The position numbers and the translations under genes were made by a program. This document shows, piece by piece, positions 47,501-57,854 of a DNA stretch of 64,000 nt. Numbering within the stretch: position 1 is the first letter of the stretch; each line of letters begins with the position of its first letter. This DNA is from Mimachlamys varia (Eukaryota; Mollusca; Bivalvia; Pectinida; Pectinidae), in NCBI GenBank assembly GCA_947623455.1, contig OX392538.1, positions 28,457,001-28,521,000 of the forward strand, read 5' to 3'. The notes under the pieces were generated by a model. It worked only from the letters and a program-made list of their open reading frames with translations, did no database searches and had not been told where the DNA came from.

Positions 47501-49721
47501 ACTGTTGGCATTCAAATGGGCACTAACTGTGTACCACTTTTGGCTGACTTGTTTTTGTTTTCAAACGAGGCTAAATTTGTCGAGGGGCGAGTAACAAAAA
47601 CCTTGGCAAATATTTCAATTTCACTTTCAGGTATATCGACGATATTTTGTCTATAAACTACAAGAAGTTTGCTGACCTAGTCAATCGTATATACCCCACT
47701 GAACTTGAGATTAAAGACACAACATACTCTCCTACCTCAGCTTCTGACCTCGATCTTTACTTAAACTATGACAAACACGGGCAACTTACTACTACGCTGT
47801 ATGATAAACGTGACGATTTCGATTTTCGATCGTGAACGTTTCCTTTCTTGAGAGTAACATCCCTGCTTCTCCATCCTATGGTGTTTACCTGTCGCAATTG
47901 ATTCGTTATTTTAGGGCTTGCTCTGAATTTCGTGATAGATGTCTACTGCTGACGAACAAACTTACGGCACAGGGTTTCGATAGATGCAGGTTAATGAAGA
48001 CTGGGCAAGTTTCATGGTCGCCATCTTGATCTCATCGAGAAATATTCTGTATCTGTGTGTGATATGAAGGTGGACGTTTTTGAGTATGTCTGTTAGAGTG
48101 TTTACTTGTTATCATGACTCGGTTCTCATTTTGAGGATTGGTACTTACCTCGATGTAACCAAGATTTACATGGCGGATGTCGTCGATAAAGCAGAAGACG
48201 CTTACTCTTCCGGAACACCTGGTCTTATTCTCTTGTGCTTTTACGAGAGTCTCCATGTAAATCTTTCCTATGTTCCTATTTTGCCCCTAGTTTAATCGAT
48301 TTTGAGTTCGGATTACGGTTTTGTTGACGCTTTGGTATTCTCTGATGTTTTAAAGACATTGAATGTAGAAAACACACTTATCTGTGAACAAAATCAAAAT
48401 TTCACATATTAATGACTGTTTTATGATTCGTTTTCTTTGTAAGATTTTCGAGGATGCTGAAAAGTTTGAGATAACTCTTATCGCAGTGTCTCAGGGAGGA
48501 AAAATTGGAAAGCCGGATACAGCAACAGTCACTATTGAGAATGATGATGGTATGTAAGGAATGTATGGAACGAATACTTACTTATAGACCGATAAGTAAT
48601 GAGATAACAGTGGTACATGCATATTGTGATTGCAATTTACTATGATAGTTAATCCGATTTCATTTCCATACGTTAGAACCAACATTGTAAATATATTTTT
48701 AAGAAAAATATAAAAGCTGCCAAATGTTTTTCTAAAAATGGTGAAAATGACGTCAAAGGTACATTGTACAAATACAAAGCAAAATGTAAGATTAAACATG
48801 GCAAATGGAGCAACATCTAAATAATATTTAATTTAATTCAGTAACTTATTATAAATGCAATCTCTAATCCCCAAATATTTCAAATATGTGTGTAAATTTT
48901 TTGACGTGTAAACAAGTATGTTTGAATTTCTTCTGTGGCCCTATCAACAACAAACATGTTGCTGTAAGAAGGGACTGATTTGAGATTGAAAAGTAAAGTA
49001 TATCTTATTAATTTACAGAACAATGCGGAGGCCCTTGTGGAATTAACTCCATCTGTGACAAGGCATCACAGAAATGTGTTTGTTTGAAAGGATTTTTCAA
49101 GTGGAATGGAGTTTGTGACCGTGAGTATTTTCGTGCTAAATTCTGATAAAAACAAAAAGTAAACAAAAATGTATTCCTGAACCGATAGATTTACAGCGTT
49201 TCATTTCCATTTATTATTTGCTCTCAGTAAACATTTGAATGAATTTGCTTTACACACCAATTTTTGTTGGATGCTTTGCACCAAAACAAAAACCCAAAAT
49301 AAATATTTTTAACTCTTCATCAAAGAAATTAAACATTTCAAATAGAACTTTGGGATATAAATTTGTTTGTAAAATTGTAAGTCGTGTAAGATTTTAAATA
49401 CTTTTAAAACGACCAATGACAAATCATTAGATAAAGTAATGTAATCAAACCAATCATTGTTATATTATACTTTACCCAGATCCGTGTGGCGGACATTGCG
49501 GGGCCTACCCACACTCTCACTGTAACTTGAAGATAAACAAATGTGAGTGTGACGTCAACTACAATGGTGATCCCTACCACGATGGGTGTGTATGTACGAC
49601 TGGAGGACATACCGGGGGATACGGAGGTAGTAACGGAGGCAGCTATGGAAGTACCGGCGGCGATTATGGAAACACCGGCGGAGGTGGCAGTTACGAACCT
49701 GTGCACAACAGTGGATATTAA
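33152..49721 (+). CDS. Gene 2: EGF-like / Calx-beta protein with an in-frame stop in exon 8 (possible pseudogene)
   Basis: Exons: 33152-33200, 34190-34360, 34653-34757, 35403-35507, 35816-36048, 36393-36498, 36696-36812, 36976-37080, 37427-37528, 37719-37823, 38018-38250, 38748-38853, 39366-39470, 39880-39984, 40303-40404, 40559-40663, 40936-41168, 42336-42441, 42664-42771, 42945-43049, 43386-43487, 43828-43932, 44153-44385, 44669-44774, 45291-45392, 45615-45719, 46137-46238, 46530-46634, 46750-46982, 48444-48549, 49019-49120, 49480-49721. Every exon length equals gene 1 except exon 2 (+9 nt: an extra Pro-Lys-Pro in APPKPGGY). Without the stop at 37,077-37,079 it would encode 1,382 residues. 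The stop leaves about 329: signal peptide, N-terminal modules, one Calx-beta and nearly two more EGF-like modules. Other changes from gene 1: signal MEFCIFICAISLISPA, Ser to Ala in the first Calx-beta (GADYSG), Asp to Gly in exon 9, Thr to Asn in the tail. All later exons remain open, so the nonsense change is recent, polymorphic or an error. Confidence 0.8.
37077..37079 (+). other. In-frame stop codon in exon 8 of gene 2
   Basis: The frame reads AAA TGT TAG A|gtaagt; gene 1 reads AAA TGT TAC A|gtaagt at 13,651-13,658. One C-to-G change removes about three quarters of the protein. With 24 exons downstream, nonsense-mediated decay would be expected. Confidence 0.85.
37272..37407. mobile_element. 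Penelope-like fragment in intron 8 of gene 2
   Basis: Counterpart of 13,850-13,985, at the same place in the gene and almost identical. Confidence 0.5.
38018..40663 (+). other. Gene 2 cassette 2 (exons 11-16)
   Basis: Calx-beta plus four EGF-like exons, same lengths and cysteine counts as gene 1 cassette 2. Intron 16 just after it is about 57 bp longer than in gene 1 (extra sequence near 40,772-40,830). Confidence 0.85.
41270..41970 (-). repeat. Interspersed repeat in intron 17 of gene 2
   Basis: Counterpart of about 17,790-18,490. The first 550 bp differ from unit 1 at roughly a dozen positions. From about 41,825 onward the two are nearly identical, which marks a sharp change in similarity. 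Confidence 0.55.
42508..42552 (+). repeat. Intronic copy of part of exon 18, gene 2
   Basis: Exact 45-bp copy of exon 18 bases 42,343-42,387 inside intron 18, identical in position to gene 1, so it predates the gene duplication or was homogenised. Confidence 0.9.
44153..46634 (+). other. Gene 2 cassette 4 (exons 23-28)
   Basis: Calx-beta plus four EGF-like exons. I saw no amino-acid difference from gene 1 in the exons compared. Confidence 0.85.
46750..49721 (+). other. Gene 2 C-terminal region (exons 29-32)
   Basis: Fifth Calx-beta, two EGF-like modules and the Gly/Tyr tail, with one Thr-to-Asn change (YGGSNGGSYG). It would not be translated if the exon 8 stop is real. Confidence 0.8.
47098..48338 (+). 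mobile_element. Penelope-like reverse transcriptase relic in intron 29 of gene 2
   Basis: Counterpart of 23,620-24,860 with the same frame breaks and a retained YIDDILS box. The shared damage shows that one dead insertion was duplicated along with the gene. Confidence 0.7.
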
Positions 49722-49760
49722 ACTCCACATATAACATTTACTTTGTCAAAATCTTGAAAA

Positions 49761-49766
49761 AATAAA
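49761..49766 (+). promoter_or_regulatory. Polyadenylation signal of gene 2
   Basis: AATAAA 40 nt after the stop, identical in context to gene 1. Confidence 0.6.
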
Positions 49767-49862
49767 CAATCATTACTGTCTATTGCATTGATACTAGTGT
49801 TTGTGTGATACTTTGATAACTAGAAATTGATATGTAAAGGAAAAACGAAAAACAAACAAGAG

Positions 49863-50523
49863 ATCCCTGAGGGATTCTGGCGCTCACCGTCGATGATTTT
49901 TCATTCATTCTTAGAAAGATGGATCTTTTCCGTTTTTATTTTAACTTTCATTGATTCATTTTATCTTAGTTCTATGGATTTTTCTCGTCAGGAGTTTCGT
50001 TTTTCTGATCAGTTCCAAATCCATCTTGTATCACTTAAACAAAATACTTTCATAGTAAACATATAAGATGGCCGTCTAAGTCACAGGAGCAGTCGACAGT
50101 CCATGCAGAAATAGGGACCGAACCGAATCTGCTTATAAAAGGATCCATCTAGTACTTTTCAGGAAATGGCAATCACAAACTATCTGTGTCAAAATCAAAG
50201 ATGGCCGCCTGTCAGCATTATTGTTTATCGGATCTGTCCCAAATTTGACCATGCATAACTAGGCACCAAGGGCTGCATATGAAATTTGAAATTATCCCTC
50301 CAGTATTTCTCAAGAAATAGGGATAGCAAACCATAACTCACAAATCAAAGATGGCCGCATGTAGTCCACATTGTTTATCGGATCTGTCAAACAAGAGGGA
50401 CCTACATATGAAATTTGCGAAAGATCCATCGAGTACTTCTCAAGAAATAGCAATAACAATCGTTCAATGTCAAAATCCAAGGTAGCCACCTTTCAGCCAT
50501 TTTGTTTTCCTGATCAGTGGCAA
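49863..50523 (+). repeat. Interspersed repeat downstream of gene 2
   Basis: Counterpart of 26,385-27,045 with the same AAGATGGCCGCC-type motifs and tandem sub-units. Confidence 0.6.
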
Positions 50524-50527
50524 TGTA

Positions 50528-53175
50528 TTGTTCAGTCATCTATCCACACCCATCAAATGTTTCTTGAATTTGGCCAATTTATTTGTTTTTCTAATTTCGG
50601 ATGGTAAGCTATTCCACAACATGGCCGAAGCTCTCCCAAAACAACGGTTTCCATAGGTCACAGTACAAGATTTTGGGATACACAACAATCCTTCTGTTTC
50701 CGACCTCAGTGATCGTGATGGCTGATACAGGGTAACTAGCTCTTTTATGTACTGGGGAGCTGTTCCATCCAGTGCCTTGTAAGTGTATACCAAGATTTTG
50801 TACTGTGACCTGTATTTTAAAGGTAGCCAGTGCGATGCATACAGCACGGAAGTGATGTGCTCTCTCTTTCGAACTCGAGAAACGAGACGTGTTGTCGTTT
50901 TCTAGACCTTCTGTAGGCGACTTGTTAGTCTGTCAGATATACCACAGGGAAGGGCATTACCATAGTCCAGCTATGCGTAACAAGTGAATGCACCAAAATC
51001 TTGCATGCATCGGCAGTTTATAAAATGCCGGATACAACGGATGTTCCTGATCTGGCAGTAACAATATCAATCATCTGTTTCTCTATGTTCAGTGAACTAT
51101 TAAAGTACACCCCTAGATATTTAACAGTTGGGACAGCCTCAACAGTACTTGTTCCGACCTTGAGCTGGATAGACGTTGATTGCCTACATTTTGGAGAAAT
51201 GACGATCAGTTCCGTCTTTTCCTGATTAAGCTTTAGATTCATCCAGCTTCTGATGTCTGTCAGACAAGCTTCCAGATTTTCTGATATGGTGTCCCAACTG
51301 TCCTGTAGTCTGATGACCATATAGATCTGTGTGTAATCAGCATAACAGTGTTAACAAAGGTTATGTCGATGACAAATCTCACCGATAGGTTTTGAATACA
51401 TGCAGTATGTATGGGGTCCTAACACCGACCCTTGAGGAACCCCGAAATCCAGCATGCTGTCACGTTAAACAGAAGATCCAATTGCTATACACTGCTGTCG
51501 ATCACTTATATACTGTAGGAGATAGGACTGTATCCAGCATAGGGCGTCATCAGTCACTCCATGCGAATACTCCAGACGTTTATGGAGTATGCTATGGACG
51601 ATGGCGTCAAATGCAGCTGACAAGTCTAGCATGACGAGCACTGCTTTGCACTTGTTATCTAATGCAGAAGCTCTGTCGTTATGCACATGTAGGAGGGCCG
51701 TCTCTGTTGAGTGTCCCATGCGATAGGCCGATTAGAGTTGTCATGGAGACTGTTTGCACTGAGATGTGCCTCTAAACTCCGGGACACAACCTTCCCCAAG
51801 ATCTTAGACAGTAAAGGCAAATTTAATACTGGACGATTCGTCAACTCCTCATTGGTCAATCCAGGTTTATTCAGCAATGGTCTGACATGTGTATATGTTC
51901 TGTCTTGAAACACAATGGAACATTTCACTTGGCCAATGATTTGCTCATGATTGAGGTTATCAAAGGAAGCAGTGTTTCAAGACATTTATTATTCAGGTCT
52001 GTCTGAACGGGATAAAAGTCACATGATTTCGTTTGCGATGTCCGAATGATGCTGCGTAGTTCATCCGGAGTTTTTGGAGTGAGCTTTGACAATGGTTCCC
52101 CGTCAAATTGAATGTCAGCACTCATGACAGATACATCGCTGTCAGTTGTCGAATTCACTTCGTCAATGTTTCTTCTAATCGTGTTGGTTTTATTCAGAAA
52201 GAAATCGCTAAACTTGTTTGACAAGTCTTTGTCAGATGTAAAGCTTGGCAGGATGATTTCACCTTTTTGACCCTTTGGTTTTTGTGAGTCTAAAAAGCCG
52301 CCTGTATCCTTACCACATTCTTCGATCATTTCTGATTAATAACCCTTCTTTATTTGAACGAGAAATGAACCAACTAACCGACAATGGTCCCTATAAATCT
52401 AACGGTGAACGGCCTATTTGGTCCTTAGCCAACGTCTTTCTGCTCTTCCGCGATTCTGTTTTTCCTAAATCAGATTTTCATTGTACCATGGGAATTAGGT
52501 ATCATGGTAATCACCTTATTTTATAAAGGTGCATGCTATAGAAAAGGGGTTTCTATAACAGACGTGCATGCTTCAATAAGTTTATAAACCTAACCTTCAG
52601 TAGATTGAAGGGCAGAAGAAGACTGGATATCATTGTTGAAATATGGTATTGAAATTTCGCAGAATTTCCGGAAGCTCTCCTTTTTCCTCATACGAGCTGG
52701 CCTTCTATGATTCAGTGGTGCTCAGATAGTAAAGTGATCACCAAAGTGGTTTCCCTTTACATCACGAAGACATTGATCAATAAGGTCCCCCGTGATAATT
52801 ATCTCTTGTGGCACAACAACCTGATGGTCTGAAAAGGTAGATCACTCGTAAAAAACACAGTATTTCTGAAACCGTTCTGTTAAAATGGAGGAGGCCTTTA
52901 AATGATTCACAACATGAATTGTTTATCATCGGCAATGACAGAGCAAGTCATGTGCTCAAAGTGTGTGAATACCTCATCATGGCGAGAAGAGAGATGTTTC
53001 ACACCTAGGCCTTTCTTAAACAGAACAGCCATACCACCACCACGTCTGCCGTCTCTAGCATTGTGGATGGATCCATAACCAATTGGTATCAGCTCAGCAA
53101 GTACCTGGTCATCGATATCTGAACCTAACAAGGTTTCTGTCAGCGCAAGAACATCATATAGTTCAGGGTTTGAAT
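50528..53175 (-). mobile_element. Broken LINE in unit 2, with endonuclease region
   Basis: The RT and C-terminal parts match unit 1, including the YADY box. Unit 2 also keeps sequence farther 5' on the minus strand. At 52,907-53,131 it encodes GYGSIHNARDGRRGGGMAVL and FKKGLGVKHLSS, the R..GGG(V/M)A(I/V)L signature of APE-type LINE endonucleases. Near 52,780-52,700 the minus strand suggests the end of that domain (ITGDL, then GDHFTI). The piece between 52,330 and about 52,620 is unclear. Frames are broken and the element is inactive. Confidence 0.65.
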
Positions 53176-54884
53176 CGATCTCAAATTAGAATTTATCGAT
53201 ACATTAACAGTCTTCAAAAAAACAGACATGTATGTAACTTAGAAATAAAGTTTTACCTTGTAATTAGCAGAATGCTGGGATTTTTTACATATCAGAAAAC
53301 GGTTTGAACTAGGTTTGTCAACACTAGTAACCAGTACTTTCCCGCAGTTTTGTCATAGACTTCCTAAATGGATTTAACTGGTAAAACAGGCGAAACACTG
53401 AACTTCCAAATACATGTATGGTTACGATTTCTATTTAAAACTATAATTGGTAACAATTAATGGTAAACTAAGACACGTTCACAAAAAGAAAAATGGAAGT
53501 GTAACAATAGTCAACTTTTTCACAAACGTATCTACAATGTATTTATTTTGAATTCCCTGACATCTTATCTTGGAACACAATTTAATTGGCCAAGACTGTA
53601 CCACGTGATCGATTATCCCTGTTTCAGCATGTGAACCCCATTGGGGCCAGATCAATTATCTACCTGACTGCATTTTATACACTATCGATACAATCAAGAT
53701 ATTCTTTTACCTGTATTAGAAAAACACTAGTTCAAAACAATTGTGAATACGAAAATCTTTCCAGGATTCCGGGTGAGTGCTTTTGATAATATCCCTATGT
53801 TTGTTTACATCTTATACATCAAAACGTGTTTCACTCAATCATGTCTGACAATTATGCGCTGCCCAAAAATATTTTGTTTTGCTATTGGTCATGGACCTAG
53901 CTCTAATTAATATCTAGGCTTTCTCGGTACGAGGATGAAGTGTCCCCTCGTGCTAATGTGCGGCTTCAACACGATTTGGTAAGATTTCACGGGCTTCATG
54001 GGGATAGTATCAATCGGATAAAGAGAAAGTTTTCTCGTCGATACTGGGTCTGTTCGTTCGTGAATGTTCCACCATTTCTGGAATTAAATCCCGAATTAAA
54101 TCCACCCGTGATAGAAGCGAACACATGTATCACGGAAAACCCCTTCATTTCGGGTCAAATGTTCCCAATTTTTAAACTTTTTTTTATTTTAACATTTGTG
54201 AAAAGATCTTTCTTAATGAAATCAGTCAAGCTGTTGTTGCGTGATGACATTTGCAAAATTAGTTTTAGCTTGGACAATTCTTATAACTTATAACAAAACT
54301 TTTCGATGACAGTGTATATTATACAAAAACAAATAGATGAAATATGAAATCAGCTGATCATTTATTTGTGTCTGGTTTAAAGAAGCACTTGCTACGCTAG
54401 CTCATTCAGAGTGGAAGTAAATATGGATCTTGAGCTTAAACGTCCGGCAATCGACAATCCCCCCCCCCCCCCCCACCACCAGAATCTCCACTAACGACTT
54501 AGCTAACGGTCATGATTGATCTTATTTAGACAGATAATAATACATGTAAATTTAAAAGATTTGCAACGACATCTGAAGAGGATATGACAGAAATGTACGA
54601 TGCCAGACAAGCGAAGGCAACGAAAAAAAACACAGCACGTGGAATCAAATTATTCCAAGATAAGATATTCATAAAAAAATACTTTCGATCGTAAATATTC
54701 GATGATGCCGGAAGTTTGTTGATAATGTCATACTGTATAAAATCAAATAAAACACGTTTATTTTTGCAACTTCAACAACGCAATAAAAAACCGGCTTTAT
54801 ATGTTACACATATGACCATGTCACTTCCTAGGCCTAAATAAATTGCATTTTTTTCCAGACTTGAACGTTGAATCAGGTTGAATT

Positions 54885-55340
54885 TTACTTCCGGTCAAGT
54901 GGATGAATTATCAAATTCCCTAAAAAGGTTCTATGTTGAAGCCCGGGAACGTAAAGGAACTGATCAACTGTACCATAAAAATACGCTAAATAGCATCCGG
55001 GTGGCAATAAACCGTCATCTCCGACATAGCGTATAGTTTTATCTGTCTGTCCATTCCGTCTCCAGAGGTATGGAATTCCATCATCAACTGACCAGAAATT
55101 ATTTTTTCTACCACAATACCCTGTGTTATTCCACTCCCAGACCATTGCATAAACGTGCTGACTGTTGGATAAATATATGTTATATACCACTAGTGGAATA
55201 TGACCTTCCGGACTTTTGATTGGTTGAGAAGTTGAACATTGACCGGAAATCACGTGGTTCAATGCAACATGCTGATTGTTGACGTCGTCAGAACTTGCCG
55301 GGAAGATATACGAGATTGTGTGTTTTCGTGCAAATATCAT
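54885..55340 (-). CDS. Unidentified 151-residue open frame
   Basis: An uninterrupted minus-strand frame of 151 codons in otherwise stop-rich DNA. The protein has balanced composition, no low complexity, no clear signal peptide or membrane segment, and a Trp/Tyr/Gly-rich middle (AMVWEWNNTGYCGRKNN, DDGIPYLWRR, DDGLLPPGCYLAYFYGTVDQ). I do not recognise a family. It could be an exon of a host gene, part of a decayed element or chance. It is absent from unit 1 because of the 4-kb gap. Confidence 0.3.
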   Translation of the reverse strand: MIFARKHTISYIFPASSDDVNNQHVALNHVISGQCSTSQPIKSPEGHIPLVVYNIYLSNSQHVYAMVWEWNNTGYCGRKNNFWSVDDGIPYLWRRNGQTDKTIRYVGDDGLLPPGCYLAYFYGTVDQFLYVPGLQHRTFLGNLIIHPLDRK

Positions 55341-55486
55341 CCGCGGTTCAAAGAAAACAATACTGCCCCTGCGACGTAATAATGCTGTAGTAGAAACAGG
55401 TCACACAACTCGTGGTAATTGGGTATGGAATTTATTTCACTCTCGTTAATTATGTTTTAAAAGTTACAAAAGACACTTGCTTAAGC

Positions 55487-55720
55487 TCATGTCTCGTGTC
55501 TCTTAAGCTCGTGCCTTGACTTCCTCACTGTCAGCCATGGTAACCAACATTCCTGTCCACCGCATAATGATAAACAGTTACAATTGCAAATGGCGTCTGT
55601 CTCCGAGCCACACTTGTTGCATTTACAGCCTCGCCAACCTGACACTATGTTAGGCCTGTAGTCTGTACCCTCCTGTCGTTTCAAACAATCATGTTGAAGT
55701 CCACTCTGTGATATCAACAC
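55487..55720 (-). CDS. Unidentified small Cys-rich open frame
   Basis: A minus-strand frame of 77 codons with clustered cysteines (GWRGCKCNKCGSETDAICNC, CLSLCGGQECW). Another frame just upstream reads KDELVENPCVD, so a frameshifted longer coding relic is possible. The Cys pattern is faintly like zinc-binding domains found with mobile elements in invertebrates, but I cannot assign it. Confidence 0.2.
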   Translation of the reverse strand: MLISQSGLQHDCLKRQEGTDYRPNIVSGWRGCKCNKCGSETDAICNCNCLSLCGGQECWLPWLTVRKSRHELKRHET

Positions 55721-57304
55721 AAGGGTTTTCCACCAGTTCGTCTTTCAAAGACTGCGTGTTAAATTTTAAACATCGTAGGGTCTGGCCTAGTTCAAGTAAA
55801 GCGTGTCTCGTTCATGATGGCGAAATGTATGCGTTAACAGTCCGCGGACGTTGGGACATTTCAAATAAGCGTTATTTCTTAGAAGAACGTAAATTGATAT
55901 GTATTGCCATTATACGAAGTAGATATATCATGAAGCGCTAACGCTAAAGCCCTCCGTCTGATATTGGGTTCTCAAGCTGATATGGCATGTAATATGGATC
56001 TTTATCATGTTTTATTTTGTTTATCAAATACTTAACACTGGATGTTTGATTCATAATTATAATAAAAGAACAAAAACAAATGTAGGCTTGTGATAAACAT
56101 TTAATCTGTATAACAATGCAATGAATGCAAGGTATCTGTCAAGTTTCTTTGGATCTAGGTCTTCAATCATATTACCTCGTTCCTATTCTTTAAACGAGTA
56201 GAGAATCTCCTTAGATCTGACTCGTTTTTTTTACCGTATTCTGGTTTCTCTTTTTTTTCCAACAAATTTTCAAGTGACATCTGACTCGACGTGCTCTCTC
56301 GCTGTGACATACTCATTGGAATCTATCTGTATTCCCTGCACTTGTTGGTATACTCTGACAATTTATCAGTTGTCTGCTTCTTGAGCTATGACTCTCTTAT
56401 ATATTAGGCAATCAAGTTATATAGTCCTGTCTGCTAACGAATTCAAAACCCGTTAACCCTCTGTCACCACTCTGACTGTTTACAAAGGAAGCGGTTGTCT
56501 GCTGAGATATAAATCGGAGCACCTCGGACGATTTCATCATGGTTATCTAACGGAACACTCGAGGTATTCCGAAAGCTGTTATATGCATTTTCGGACCGCC
56601 GGTCTGCTACAGTGATATGCATTTTCCGACCGGCAGTCTGATATGGGTCACGTGAATTTAACCGTAATACACAGTGCAGAAATGCACTATCAAGTACTAA
56701 GTATATGTTTAATATATATAATAAATGAATTAAAAAACAAACAAATTACTGCCTGTCACTTGATTGTTTTCTTAGAATTCTGCAGATGCAACCACAAAAA
56801 AAGGAGGACTGCAGTGAATGATGCTCAAAAATGAGGACTATACAGACTTTCATCATGGTCTCAATTTAAAATCAAAATATAATAAATTAGCTTATTTGTA
56901 AGATTTTAGGAAAAAGAGAAAGAAAGGGGGGATGTCACTTGGCGGGGATGGGAAAGAAAGGCAGGAAGTAAATGTGTTTTTTGAATACTCAAGGGTCTAT
57001 TTATAAGGACTTTATAAATAATACCCATATTAGTCATGCTCTTGGTTAATTAAAATATTGAACCGTAAGTCGTTGTACCTACCATTTATATGTAATATTC
57101 ATATTTTAAAAAAATTAACTAAGAAACAAATATTGGAAAAAAAATATTTCTACACTACAAATGTATCACTTATTACTTTATTATGCCTCAGATATTATTT
57201 AACAGTTCTAATTATTCCTTTGAAGTTTATCAAATTAATTCTTACATTATATAAGTCCATTGTGTACTGGTTATTATATATTTAACCATTGATAAATATA
57301 TAGA

Positions 57305-57444
57305 GAATATTACATGACCATTTCCATATCAGACCTTGTATCAACCCGAGATCCCAATATCGGCCCGAGGGCCGAAGGCCCATGGGTCGATATTGGGTCG
57401 AGGGTTGATACAAGGCCTGATATGTAAATGACCATGTCATATTC
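57305..57444. repeat. Foldback element in unit 2 spacer
   Basis: Copy of 29,759-29,898. One C-to-G difference (GGGTCGAGG here) improves the palindrome, so this copy may be closer to the original. Confidence 0.8.
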
Positions 57445-57784
57445 TATTTATTATATACTTTGAAATTTGTGTCGGTTCATCATGGTCTGTTTTTGATGAT
57501 GTCTAATTTTTGTTCCTTGTTTTGTCATCGTTTGGACAATGATTAAGATAATAATTCATACTTGTACCATTAACAATTGATTCGGAATTATTTACCTGTT
57601 CCTCTACATCGACGTCTTCGTTAATTTATGTATCTTTTTCTTCTATTAATTCATCAAGCTTTAGTATTCTTGATTCGTTAGACTCCATAACGTTCTCGCC
57701 AATATTAACGTCAACATCTGTCCTCCTATCGATTTTCGATTGTTGTAACGTCATGAACGTCATATGACGTCACAGCAATTTCAT

Positions 57785-57854
57785 AAGCGGGCTGATACAG
57801 TGTATTCGGCCCGCTCAGCAAGCGGGCTGATACAGTGTATTTGGCCCGCTTAGC
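57785..57854. repeat. 35-bp tandem duplication in unit 2 spacer
   Basis: Copy of 30,239-30,308 with the same two differences between its halves. Confidence 0.8.

Larger units (their letters stand above)
52329..56408. other. 4,080-bp segment present in unit 2 only
   Basis: Bounded on the left by TTCTTCGATCA and on the right by CAATCAAGTTATATAG, which in unit 1 are 12 bp apart. It holds the LINE endonuclease part, about 1.7 kb without a recognisable feature (53,180-54,880, including a C-run near 54,461-54,474), and two unidentified minus-strand open frames. No terminal repeats or target duplication are visible at its ends, which argues for a deletion in unit 1 over an insertion in unit 2. Confidence 0.75.

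Noticed and set aside
55487..55720. Assignment of the Cys-rich frame to a P2X7-like zinc-binding domain
   Set aside because: The order and spacing of cysteines do not fit well enough; left as unidentified.
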